From the NCBI GenBank assembly GCA_021199405.1, contig JAJQID010000209.1, forward strand, positions 1-7,362: a DNA stretch of 7,362 bases, given 5' to 3'. This document shows, piece by piece, positions 1 to 5,369 of the stretch; position 1 is the first letter of the stretch, and each line of letters starts with the position of its first letter. Position numbers and translations under genes: made by a program. The notes under the pieces are model-generated. The model saw nothing but the letters and a program-made list of their open reading frames with translations, did no database searches and was not told where the DNA came from. Origin of the DNA: Lachnospiraceae bacterium (GTDB lineage: Bacteria; Bacillota; Clostridia; Lachnospirales; Lachnospiraceae).

Positions 1-2
1 TT

Positions 3-311
3 CCCAGAGTGTTCGCGGCCATGAATGAGAAAATGTACATTCTGATGGGACCGAACGGGGATCCCGGCTTTCTGCCGTTAGTCAAGGCGGAATTAATTCC
101 CCTCGTACTGCCGCACATCCCGATTTCAACCGACAATCCGGATTTTGATTATCTGATCAGCTTTGTCAGCTCCTCTATGTTCGGACTGCTGCAGAAGTGG
201 AATGAACGGGGGAAAAATATTAGCACCGAGGAATTCAGCAAATTAATGCAGACTCTGATGCTGCACGGATTATCCGCTTATATTACAGAAATTGATTCAC
301 GAACGCTGTAA
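3..311 (+). CDS. TetR-family transcriptional regulator, C-terminal part (5' truncated)
   Basis: The reading frame is open from the left edge to a TAA at 309-311, so about 102 codons of a longer protein are visible and the N-terminal DNA-binding helix-turn-helix lies outside. The visible part looks like the ligand-binding/dimerisation domain of TetR regulators of the TetR_C_7/8 kind. A GPNGDPGF motif near its start is followed by a helix with LVKAEL, then a membrane-like helix SFVSSSMFGLLQKWNERGK and a final helix (EEFSKLMQTLM), a layout common in clostridial TetR proteins. The GTG at 9 is only an internal codon, not a convincing start. The protein would repress nearby or distant promoters and release DNA on binding a small ligand, which cannot be guessed here. 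It lies 49 bases before the rhomboid gene on the same strand and may be co-transcribed with it. The family call is fairly sure; its target genes are unknown. Confidence 0.75.
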   Translation, partial: PRVFAAMNEKMYILMGPNGDPGFLPLVKAELIPLVLPHIPISTDNPDFDYLISFVSSSMFGLLQKWNERGKNISTEEFSKLMQTLMLHGLSAYITEIDSRTL

Positions 312-360
312 TCAGATTCCCGGCCGCTCCCCTTCAAAAAAGGAATGCTTCTGACTGTAT

Positions 361-996
361 ATGAAAAACCATAACAACCGGATTGAAAAAATAAAAAACT
401 GGTCAAAGGACAATATAATAGCCATTGCCCTGGTCCTCCTGTTTTATTTCATTTATATTGCTTCTCTGCGCATGGAAAATGCTTACTTCTGTTTCGGCAC
501 TACAGGCATGGCATATATGAACGGAGAATATTATCGTTTCCTCACCTGCCTGTTCCTGCACTCCGGTCCCAGGCACCTTTTAGCCAATACCCTGGGCTTA
601 CTTTCTGTAAGCTCTCTGCTCAGCCGTTTTCTGGGAAAAGGAAAGACGATATTTCTGTTTCTGTCCGGCGGCGTCCTTGCCGAAATTGCCTGGTCCGTTG
701 TGATTTCCGACCAGATTTATGACATAGGGGCATCCAGCGGGATTTTCGCCCTGATTGCCTGCCTGATCGTATGTACTCTTCGATTTCCGGATTCATTCCG
801 CTTCAAATGGTACCGGCCGGATATCATCATTGTACTGGTGTATTTTTTATTTGCGAACAGCAGCGTCACTGCCTTTCTGGTTCACACCTTCGGCTTTGCC
901 GCAGGAATTCTTCTCAGCTTCGTCATGGTACTGACCAAAGCGCTCAGAAAACCGGCAGACAATTCTCGGATTTCCCCTCCCTCAGAAGCTTCATAA
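361..996 (+). CDS. Rhomboid-family intramembrane serine protease
   Basis: A 211-residue polytopic membrane protein with the signatures of rhomboid proteases, which cleave transmembrane segments of other proteins inside the bilayer. The first helix spans about residues 18-35. The conserved segment with H67, H72 and N76 (HSGPRHLLAN) matches the HxxxN helix 2 motif. The catalytic serine is S125 in GASSGIFAL, and the catalytic histidine is H175 in HTFGFAAG, fitting HxxGxxxG. The serine-histidine dyad and oxyanion-side residues are therefore all present, and the enzyme should be active. The size fits minimal six-helix bacterial rhomboids. The start is uncertain: ATG 361 is the first ATG in frame, but the only purine-rich site (AGGA, 341-344) is 16 bases away; a CTG at 355 would be better spaced but is a rare start. 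The last roughly 15 residues (polar, Ser/Pro-rich) run antisense over an FtsH-like tail and may be a replaced C-terminus. The substrate is unknown. Confidence 0.9.
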   Translation: MKNHNNRIEKIKNWSKDNIIAIALVLLFYFIYIASLRMENAYFCFGTTGMAYMNGEYYRFLTCLFLHSGPRHLLANTLGLLSVSSLLSRFLGKGKTIFLFLSGGVLAEIAWSVVISDQIYDIGASSGIFALIACLIVCTLRFPDSFRFKWYRPDIIIVLVYFLFANSSVTAFLVHTFGFAAGILLSFVMVLTKALRKPADNSRISPPSEAS

Positions 997-1036
997 ATTC
1001 CTCGCCGCTGATATTCTCCTTCTCCAGAAGCCTGAA
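944..1036 (-). pseudogene. Possible remnant of an FtsH C-terminal tail, antisense to the rhomboid 3' end
   Basis: The minus strand between 1036 and 977 reads FRLLEKENISGEEFMKLLRE, followed by about ten more residues and a TGA at 944-946. The core LLEKENISGEEFMKLL closely resembles the end of clostridial FtsH, the membrane AAA+ zinc protease, where sequences of the type LLEKExIxGEEFM close the protein. Nothing recognisable as FtsH precedes it, no start with a ribosome site is evident, and the stretch overlaps the last codons of the rhomboid gene. If real, it is a leftover of an ftsH copy brought here by rearrangement. The similarity covers only 15-20 residues and was judged from memory, so chance is possible. 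The frame is open to 1189 but looks non-coding beyond about 1040. Confidence 0.3.
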
Positions 1037-1051
1037 CCCTGATATTACCCG

Positions 1052-1094
1052 TTTTGGGACAAAAACTGAAAAATGTACCTTGTCTGTTCCGAAA
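1052..1094 (+). promoter_or_regulatory. Imperfect inverted repeat around the candidate -35 box
   Basis: TTTTGGGACA (1052-1061) can pair with TGTTCCGAAA (1085-1094): ten pairs, two of them G-T wobbles, with a 23-base loop. The right arm touches the candidate -35 box at 1080-1085, so as DNA it could be an operator for a regulator of the thioesterase promoter. As RNA it would be a weak hairpin downstream of the rhomboid gene without a U-run, so it is not a typical terminator. Two mismatches in the DNA symmetry make this tentative. Confidence 0.2.
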
Positions 1095-1108
1095 AATTGA
1101 ACTATGAT
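1080..1108 (+). promoter_or_regulatory. Candidate sigma-70/SigA-type promoter of the thioesterase gene
   Basis: TTGTCT (1080-1085) and TATGAT (1103-1108) are separated by exactly 17 bases and match the -35 and -10 consensus at 4 and 5 of 6 positions. Transcription would begin near 1115, leaving a leader of about 22 bases that carries the ribosome site at 1121-1127. The position directly ahead of the thioesterase gene, after a 140-base gap from the rhomboid stop, supports a separate transcription start for the lipid gene block. Confidence 0.5.
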
Positions 1109-1120
1109 TCCAGTTATATG

Positions 1121-1127
1121 AAGGAGA
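1121..1127 (+). promoter_or_regulatory. Strong ribosome binding site of the thioesterase gene
   Basis: AAGGAGA lies nine bases before the ATG at 1137 and fixes that start over the out-of-frame ATG at 1118 and the one at 1127. It is the strongest ribosome site in the window. Confidence 0.8.
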
Positions 1128-1136
1128 TGTTGCAAG

Positions 1137-1907
1137 ATGTATTCATTTACAAGCCGGGTACGATACAGCGAAACAGACGAGACCGGCAATTTAAGTCTGA
1201 GGAATCTGATGAATTATTTACAGGACTGCTGCCTGTTTCAGTCAGAGGCTCTGGGCGTCGGCCCGGATGATCTCAGAAAACGTCATCGTCTGTGGCTTTT
1301 ATCCGGATGGCAGGTTGTAATAGACCGCTATCCCAGAATGTTTGAAAAAATAACGGTGGCGACGATCCCGTACGAATTTTCGGGCTGTCTTGGATGGCGG
1401 AACGTCACCGTATCTGATGAGAACGACATTTGCATTGTACGCGCAAACTCCCCGTGGGTATATGTCAACACAGACACAGGCAGACCGGCTCAGCCGGACG
1501 AAACGGAAAAATCCGCGTATGGCCTGGAGGAAAGAATTCCCATGGATTATGCGCCCCGCAAAATCAGGCTGCCTGAAAATATGACGGCAGGGGCGCCTGT
1601 TCCTGTCATTCAGGAGTTTATTGACACCAACCATCATGTCAATAACGCCCAGTATGTGGATATCGCAGTGAACATAATGGAAGAGGATATGCGGACCTCC
1701 GCTGCTCCGGATTCACCGGCAAAAAGCCCATCGGAATCATTCAAAGCTTCAAAACTTTTCATCAGGGAGGTCCGGGTCGAATATAAAAAGCAGGCGATCC
1801 TGGGGGATATATTATACCCGAAAACCTGTTTACAGGATGGCTGGTATTACGTGGCGTTCACTGATTCAGACGGTCATATCTATGCAGCGGTTGCCATCCG
1901 TCTGTGA
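1137..1907 (+). CDS. Acyl-ACP thioesterase (double hotdog fold)
   Basis: A 256-residue protein of the bacterial branch of the acyl-ACP thioesterase family (Pfam Acyl-ACP_TE), which hydrolyses acyl-acyl carrier protein to free fatty acid and carrier protein in the cytosol, ending or diverting fatty acid synthesis. Two hotdog domains are visible. The first, about residues 1-115, has RVRYSETDETG, the long helix with FQSEALGVG, and PWVYVNTDTGRPAQP. The second, about 155-256, has the catalytic loop IDTNHHVNNAQYVD. D163, N165 and H167 match the active-site Asp, Asn and His of the plant and bacterial enzymes. Length is close to the usual bacterial form. A Ser/Pro/Ala-rich stretch at residues 187-204 between the catalytic loop and the last strands looks like an inserted flexible loop. 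It is first in the lipid block, with its own promoter candidate and ribosome site, and is followed by a hydrolase and an acyltransferase on the same strand. Chain-length preference cannot be read from sequence. The family call is firm. Confidence 0.92.
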   Translation: MYSFTSRVRYSETDETGNLSLRNLMNYLQDCCLFQSEALGVGPDDLRKRHRLWLLSGWQVVIDRYPRMFEKITVATIPYEFSGCLGWRNVTVSDENDICIVRANSPWVYVNTDTGRPAQPDETEKSAYGLEERIPMDYAPRKIRLPENMTAGAPVPVIQEFIDTNHHVNNAQYVDIAVNIMEEDMRTSAAPDSPAKSPSESFKASKLFIREVRVEYKKQAILGDILYPKTCLQDGWYYVAFTDSDGHIYAAVAIRL

Positions 1908-1977
1908 ACAGTACAGCTGCAAAATAAAACCGGAGTGGGCAAAAAGCGAATTATAAAAGGCATAAACCGCCAGCCCG

Positions 1978-1991
1978 GGCAGATATTTGCC
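1978..1991 (+). promoter_or_regulatory. Near-palindrome upstream of the hydrolase gene
   Basis: GGCAGATATTTGCC is symmetric at 12 of 14 positions and lies between the thioesterase and hydrolase genes, touching a GGAGAGG ribosome-like site at 1992-1998. It has the size of an operator half-site pair. No regulator can be assigned, and a short palindrome like this can occur by chance. The rest of the gap 1908-1977 shows only an A-rich stretch with a TATAAA-like hexamer at 1952-1957 that lacks a matching -35. Confidence 0.15.
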
Positions 1992-2005
1992 GGAGAGGAA
2001 AAGAA

Positions 2006-2086
2006 TTGTCAGAAAAGTTTCGTGGGATACAACTATCCTCCAGTGTCTTTGAGGACATCATCCCGATGGAATTGATGAAAAGATGA
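2006..2086 (+). other. Mini reading frame in frame with, and one TGA before, the hydrolase gene
   Basis: A TTG at 2006, seven bases after GGAGAGG (1992-1998), opens a 26-codon frame (LSEKFRGIQLSSSVFEDIIP, then MELMKR) ending at TGA 2084-2086. The same frame then stays open through 15 codons into the hydrolase start at 2132, so one TGA is all that separates the two. The residues look protein-like, and an ATG at 2083 opens another 14-codon frame (MKAASGKTEIRKRG) that would continue it after a frameshift. It could be a translated leader, a decayed small gene, or a broken N-terminal extension of the hydrolase. A competing reading is that TTGTCA at 2006-2011 is a -35 box with TACAAC at 2028-2033 (16-base spacer). 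I do not recognise a family. Confidence 0.25.
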
Positions 2087-2119
2087 AGGCTGCATCCGGA
2101 AAAACTGAAATCAGAAAGC

Positions 2120-2123
2120 GAGG
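2120..2123 (+). promoter_or_regulatory. Ribosome binding site supporting a TTG start
   Basis: GAGG, eight bases before the TTG at 2132, is the only well-placed site near the beginning of the hydrolase. No ATG occurs in frame between the upstream TGA (2084-2086) and the conserved domain, so this site decides the start. Confidence 0.5.
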
Positions 2124-2131
2124 ATAAACGA

Positions 2132-3067
2132 TTGCTGTCAAAACCTGCAAAAACAATTCTCCACGCACTCTCTTACGGTGGTGTGGAAGTAGAAGCATCC
2201 AGACGGCTGGCTGATATTAAAAAGCTGGATCCTATAAGGATTTTCTGTCGAAGGCTGGACGCTGAGATTTATAATGAAGATTATAAGATTCCGATTCGAC
2301 TTTATTTTTCCTCGCAGGAGCAAATGGACACTGTAACCGCAGCAGAGACAGAAGCAGGAAACGTGCTGCTCTTTTTTCATGGCGGCGGCTGGGTGACGGA
2401 GAGTGTGGAAAATTACGACCGAGTCTGCGCCAGAATGGCTCAGTCTACCGGCTGTCTGGTCATTTCCGTGGAATATCGGCTGGCGCCGGAGTATCATTTT
2501 CCCGTAGGGTTACATGATTGCTATGCAGTGGCTGGGGCATTGTCCAGAGGAGAAATCTTCCCGGGGCTGGATCCGAAGAAAATCACTGTCATCGGGGACA
2601 GCGCGGGAGGGAATCTTGCGGCGGCCGTTTCCATGATGGCACGGGATACCGGAGAATTTCAGGTGCATCAGCAGATTTTAATCTACCCCGCGGTAAATAA
2701 CTGCTACACAGAAAAATCCGAGTATCCATCCGTCCAGGAGAATGGGGAGGATTATCTGCTGACCACCAAAAAGCTGGAGGATTACCTGAACCTTTATCAG
2801 AGTGCGCCCTCAGATCGGCTGAATCCTTATTTTGCGCCGATTCTGGCTGACAATTTTCAAAATCTGCCTCGCACGCTGATCCTGACCGCTCAATATGATC
2901 CTCTCCGGGATGAGGGGGAAGCATACGGAGAAAAGCTGAAAGCAGCCGGGAATGATGTAGAGGTGCATCGGATTCAAGATGCCCTGCATGGGTATTTTGC
3001 CCTGGGAATTAAGTTCCTGCACGTACAGGAAAGCTTCGAATACATCAATCATTTTCTGACAAAATAA
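2132..3067 (+). CDS. Alpha/beta hydrolase, hormone-sensitive-lipase family esterase
   Basis: A 311-residue serine hydrolase of the alpha/beta_hydrolase_3 (HSL, family IV) group, which cleaves carboxylic esters and can also transfer acyl groups. The oxyanion motif HGGGW is at residues 83-87, YRLAPE at 115-120, and the nucleophile elbow GDSAGG at 155-160 makes S157 the nucleophile. D256 in QYDPLRDE and H286 in ALHGY complete the triad. No signal peptide or membrane helix is present, so it should act in the cytosol. The N-terminal cap region (residues 1-60, ALSYGG...EASRRLADIKK) resembles that of clostridial hydrolases I recall being encoded next to alcohol-acetyltransferase-like and DUF6320 proteins, as here. 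The start is TTG with GAGG eight bases upstream. The gene lies 224 bases after the thioesterase and 81 bases before the acyltransferase fusion, all on one strand. The natural substrate is not evident; short-chain or lipid esters are reasonable guesses. The family call is firm. Confidence 0.93.
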   Translation: MLSKPAKTILHALSYGGVEVEASRRLADIKKLDPIRIFCRRLDAEIYNEDYKIPIRLYFSSQEQMDTVTAAETEAGNVLLFFHGGGWVTESVENYDRVCARMAQSTGCLVISVEYRLAPEYHFPVGLHDCYAVAGALSRGEIFPGLDPKKITVIGDSAGGNLAAAVSMMARDTGEFQVHQQILIYPAVNNCYTEKSEYPSVQENGEDYLLTTKKLEDYLNLYQSAPSDRLNPYFAPILADNFQNLPRTLILTAQYDPLRDEGEAYGEKLKAAGNDVEVHRIQDALHGYFALGIKFLHVQESFEYINHFLTK

Positions 3068-3087
3068 CTACAGGCTTTACCTTTACC

Positions 3088-3130
3088 GGAAAACAGATGA
3101 GAAGCCATATCAGGCTCTCTTCTGTTTTCC
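3088..3130 (+). repeat. Long hairpin directly upstream of the fusion gene's ribosome site
   Basis: GGAAAACAGA (3088-3097) pairs perfectly with TCTGTTTTCC (3121-3130). After one T-T mismatch, GAGA (3099-3102) pairs with TCTC (3116-3119), and past a bulged A, GCC (3104-3106) pairs with GGC (3113-3115), around the loop ATATCA. This gives 17 pairs in all. It ends six bases before the GGAG ribosome site (3137-3140) and is not followed by a U-run, so it is not a standard intrinsic terminator. Likely roles are transcript processing or stability, translational control of the fusion gene, or a binding site for a protein. Confidence 0.65.
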
Positions 3131-3148
3131 ATATATGGAGATCTGAAT

Positions 3149-4963
3149 ATGCCGGGATTCGAAGAAGCACAATGGAGAAAACTGGATAATGCAGCGATTG
3201 CGTTCCCCGCAGCGACCGGAAAGAAAGACACCAGAGTTTTCCGCTTTTCCTGCGAGCTGAAGGAACCTGTAAACGAGGAACTGCTGCAGCAGGCGCTGGA
3301 TAAGACCCTGGAGAAGTATCCCCTGTTTCAGGCAGTTCTTCGCAAAGGACTGTTCTGGTTTTACCTGGAAAGACGAAATATACGCGCGGAAGTGGCTCCG
3401 GAAAAAAAGCCGCCCTGCAGCAAGCTGTACATTCCCGATCAGAAATCCCTCCTTTTTGAAGTGACCTGGCATGAAAACCGGATCAATTTCGAGGTATTTC
3501 ACGCGCTGACCGATGGTACCGGCGCCACACATTTTCTTCTGGAGCTGGTGAGAAACTACCTGATACTGGCTCACCCGGAGCAGGAATTTCCGGAGCCGCA
3601 AGCTGAAGCGGATACCACCTCAAAGGATCAGGAGGAGGACAGTTTTTCCCAATATTACAACCCAAAGCAGCGTAAGGATCGTGAAAAAGGCCGCATTGCC
3701 GTGCAGCTGAAAGGAGAACATCTGACGGCGGATGAGATGCGCATCACAGAAGTGGTGGTGCCAGTGAAGGAAATTCTGGCAAAGTCCAGGGAGCTGAATG
3801 TCTCTGTCACAGTACTGATTGCCAGCATGCTTCTGTGGGCCATTCATGAGGAGATTCCCGCCACCAGACTGCATAAACCTGTCACGCTGATGATCCCTGT
3901 GAATCTGAGAAATTATTTTCCCTCCCGGTCCATGACTAATTTCTGGGGCTGGATAGAGGTTGGATATGTATTTAAGGAAGATACGGTATTTACAGATGTA
4001 CTTTATCATGTGAAGGAAAAGTTTAACCAGAATCTGGAAAAGGAGCGGGTCGCCGCCCGCATGAATGCAATGGTCCGGCTGGAAAAGAATCCGATTCTGC
4101 GGGCAGTACCGTTGGAAATCAAGCAGTTTTTCCTGATGGCCGGCACCAGCCTGGGAGCGAGAAATGTCACTGCAGTCTATTCTAATATGGGCGTGATTAA
4201 ACTGCCCGTGGAATATGAACACTATATTGACAGCTTCCACCTTTTTGCCAGTACAGACAACCTGCAGCTGTGCTCCTGCTCCTACAAAGACGACCTGATG
4301 CTGGGATTTACCTCAAAGCTTCCCTCAGAAAACATCCAGAGAAATTTTATGAGACTTTTGCGGGATGAGAATCTCTCCTGCCGGGAATTGGGAAAAAATT
4401 TCCCCGGCTATAAAAAAGAAAGATCTGAAACCGGGAAAACACTGCTTCAGGTCTTTACCTTTTTAAGCATTGCCGCGATCGTAATCTGCGGCGCGATAGA
4501 TCTGATGATGAATGGCTCTCCCGGATGGAGCATTTATTCCGCGGCGGGTGTTTTTTCGGGCTGGCTGCTCACGGTAGTAGCTTATAAGAAACGTCGCAAT
4601 CCTCTGAAAAACGAAATGTGGCTATTGGTATTTCTCTCGCTGATCAGCGCCCTGTGGGATTATTTCACCGGATGGAAAGGGTGGTCGACAGATTTTGTAC
4701 TGCCTTTAGCTGCCCTGGCGGTTCTGACTTCCATGCCGATCATTATTCATGCGCAGCATCTGGAGAAACAGGAATATCTCTTTTATCTGGCGCAGGCCTG
4801 TGTATTCGGACTCATTCCGTTCGTGCTGATGCTGGCAGGTGTGACAAAGCTTCCCTGCCCTTCCATTTTGTGCGCCAGTATCAGCTTTCTGGTTCTGATC
4901 GGCCTTTTTATTTTCAGCCGCCGCGATATTTTCCGGGAAATTCACAAAAAATTCCGATTATGA
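3149..4963 (+). CDS. Alcohol-acetyltransferase-like condensation domain fused to a DUF6320-type membrane domain
   Basis: A 604-residue, two-part protein. Residues 1 to about 415 belong to the CoA-dependent acyltransferase/condensation superfamily, closest to the alcohol acetyltransferase (AATase) branch. H118 and D122-G123 in FHALTDGTGATHF fit the catalytic HxxxDG motif, and IPVNLRNYFPSRSMTNFWGW (residues 249-268) matches the conserved core that follows in AATase-like proteins. Such enzymes move an acyl group from a thioester to a hydroxyl. Residues about 433-590 form six hydrophobic helices (roughly 433-450, 459-478, 489-505, 515-535, 543-565, 571-589) with DYFTGWKGWS between the third and fourth. 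This pattern I associate with DUF6320 membrane proteins, which usually also carry an N-terminal zinc ribbon; none is present here. The enzyme head would sit on the cytosolic face of the membrane. The ATG follows GGAG (3137-3140) by eight bases. Placement after a thioesterase and a hydrolase suggests acyl ester or lipid metabolism. Domain calls are good; the substrate is unknown. Confidence 0.85.
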   Translation: MPGFEEAQWRKLDNAAIAFPAATGKKDTRVFRFSCELKEPVNEELLQQALDKTLEKYPLFQAVLRKGLFWFYLERRNIRAEVAPEKKPPCSKLYIPDQKSLLFEVTWHENRINFEVFHALTDGTGATHFLLELVRNYLILAHPEQEFPEPQAEADTTSKDQEEDSFSQYYNPKQRKDREKGRIAVQLKGEHLTADEMRITEVVVPVKEILAKSRELNVSVTVLIASMLLWAIHEEIPATRLHKPVTLMIPVNLRNYFPSRSMTNFWGWIEVGYVFKEDTVFTDVLYHVKEKFNQNLEKERVAARMNAMVRLEKNPILRAVPLEIKQFFLMAGTSLGARNVTAVYSNMGVIKLPVEYEHYIDSFHLFASTDNLQLCSCSYKDDLMLGFTSKLPSENIQRNFMRLLRDENLSCRELGKNFPGYKKERSETGKTLLQVFTFLSIAAIVICGAIDLMMNGSPGWSIYSAAGVFSGWLLTVVAYKKRRNPLKNEMWLLVFLSLISALWDYFTGWKGWSTDFVLPLAALAVLTSMPIIIHAQHLEKQEYLFYLAQACVFGLIPFVLMLAGVTKLPCPSILCASISFLVLIGLFIFSRRDIFREIHKKFRL

Positions 4964-4966
4964 ACA

Positions 4967-4991
4967 GGCTCATGCCCGAAAGGCAGCAGCC
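4967..4991 (+). terminator. Possible 3' hairpin after the fusion gene
   Basis: GGCT-CA-TGCC and GGCA-GC-AGCC form a stem of four plus four pairs with a 2x2 internal loop and a CGAAA loop, starting three bases after the stop codon. The tail (TTAACAAAG) is not U-rich, so termination would be weak or factor-dependent. The position at the end of the plus-strand block, facing a convergent gene, supports a transcript-end role. Confidence 0.35.
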
Positions 4992-5020
4992 TTAACAAAG
5001 AATACCCTCAAAACTTTCTG

Positions 5021-5262
5021 TCACTGGCGAAAGACATATTTCCCTTTTCCGCTTCCTTCTACCGCCTGTATAATATTGAGTCCGTCATTCATTCTCTTGA
5101 TATATGAGGTTGCCGTGGCTTCGGAACACCCCAGCACTTCTGCTATTTTGGAGTTACCAAATATTTGCTCCATTTATTCGCTGCCACCAGACTTCCTCCT
5201 TCGCACAGAATATGTCTCCATACTGTCACCAAGCCATCATGTAAGTTTATTTTAACACGGTA
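5021..5262 (-). pseudogene. Decayed gene ending in a winged-helix DNA-binding tail
   Basis: The minus strand from 5173 to 5021 encodes 50 residues, beginning MEQIFGNSKIAEVLGCSEAT and ending GSGKGKYVFRQ. This is a helix-turn-helix with the basic wing (GxGKGKYxF) found at the C-terminus of clostridial Fic-domain and AlbA/ATP-binding regulator proteins. The codon before that ATG is TAA, and the nearest AAGGAGG lies 21 bases away, so it is not a good independent gene. A second frame, open from 5262 to a TAG at 5143-5145, carries YRVKINLHDGLVTVWRHILC and then GGSLVAANKW before meeting the helix-turn-helix frame in the overlap 5146-5173. One frameshift there would join them. The whole is best read as the frameshifted 3' end of a larger regulator or toxin-type gene whose front is lost. 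I do not recognise the upstream segment. The remaining bases 5263-5321 show no coding signal. Confidence 0.6.
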
Positions 5263-5321
5263 TCAGCCGAAAAAACAGAACAGATTCCACTTTCCACAAG
5301 TTAAACAAGCCCGGATTCCGC

Positions 5322-5356
5322 AAAGGGCCATCCGCTGTCATAACGAATGACCCTTT
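5322..5356 (-). terminator. Possible 3' hairpin after the GH3 gene
   Basis: Read on the minus strand, AAAGGGTCAT (5356-5347) pairs with ATGGCCCTTT (5331-5322) over ten pairs including one G-U wobble. On the plus strand that wobble is an A-C mismatch, so the structure fits minus-strand RNA. It begins 13 bases after the GH3 stop codon. No U-run follows, so it is either a weak terminator or a 3'-end stabilising stem. A smaller alternative stem GTCAT/ATGAC uses part of the same bases. Confidence 0.4.
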
Positions 5357-5369
5357 GATGTTCAGATGT

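Noticed and set aside
9..11. GTG as the start of the regulator at the left edge
   Set aside because: The frame is open to the window edge, no ribosome site is visible, and starting there would lack the DNA-binding domain; the gene is simply cut.
1973..1980. GCCCGGGC palindrome in the gap before the hydrolase
   Set aside because: An eight-base palindrome without a partner or repeat elsewhere is not informative.
2084..2086. The TGA before the hydrolase as a selenocysteine codon
   Set aside because: No selenoprotein family is suggested, the position is far outside the catalytic domain, and no convincing SECIS-like stem directly follows it.
3620..4240. A 206-codon open frame on the minus strand
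   Set aside because: Antisense to the condensation domain of the fusion gene, with no ribosome site or recognisable motif.
4618..4995. A plus-strand frame overlapping the end of the fusion gene
   Set aside because: It lies out of frame inside the membrane domain, whose hydrophobic helices are clearly the coding product.
5268..5274. A T6 run on the minus strand (GTTTTTTC) as terminator of the GH3 gene
   Set aside because: It is about 100 bases past the stop and only a three- or four-pair stem (GAA/TTC) precedes it.
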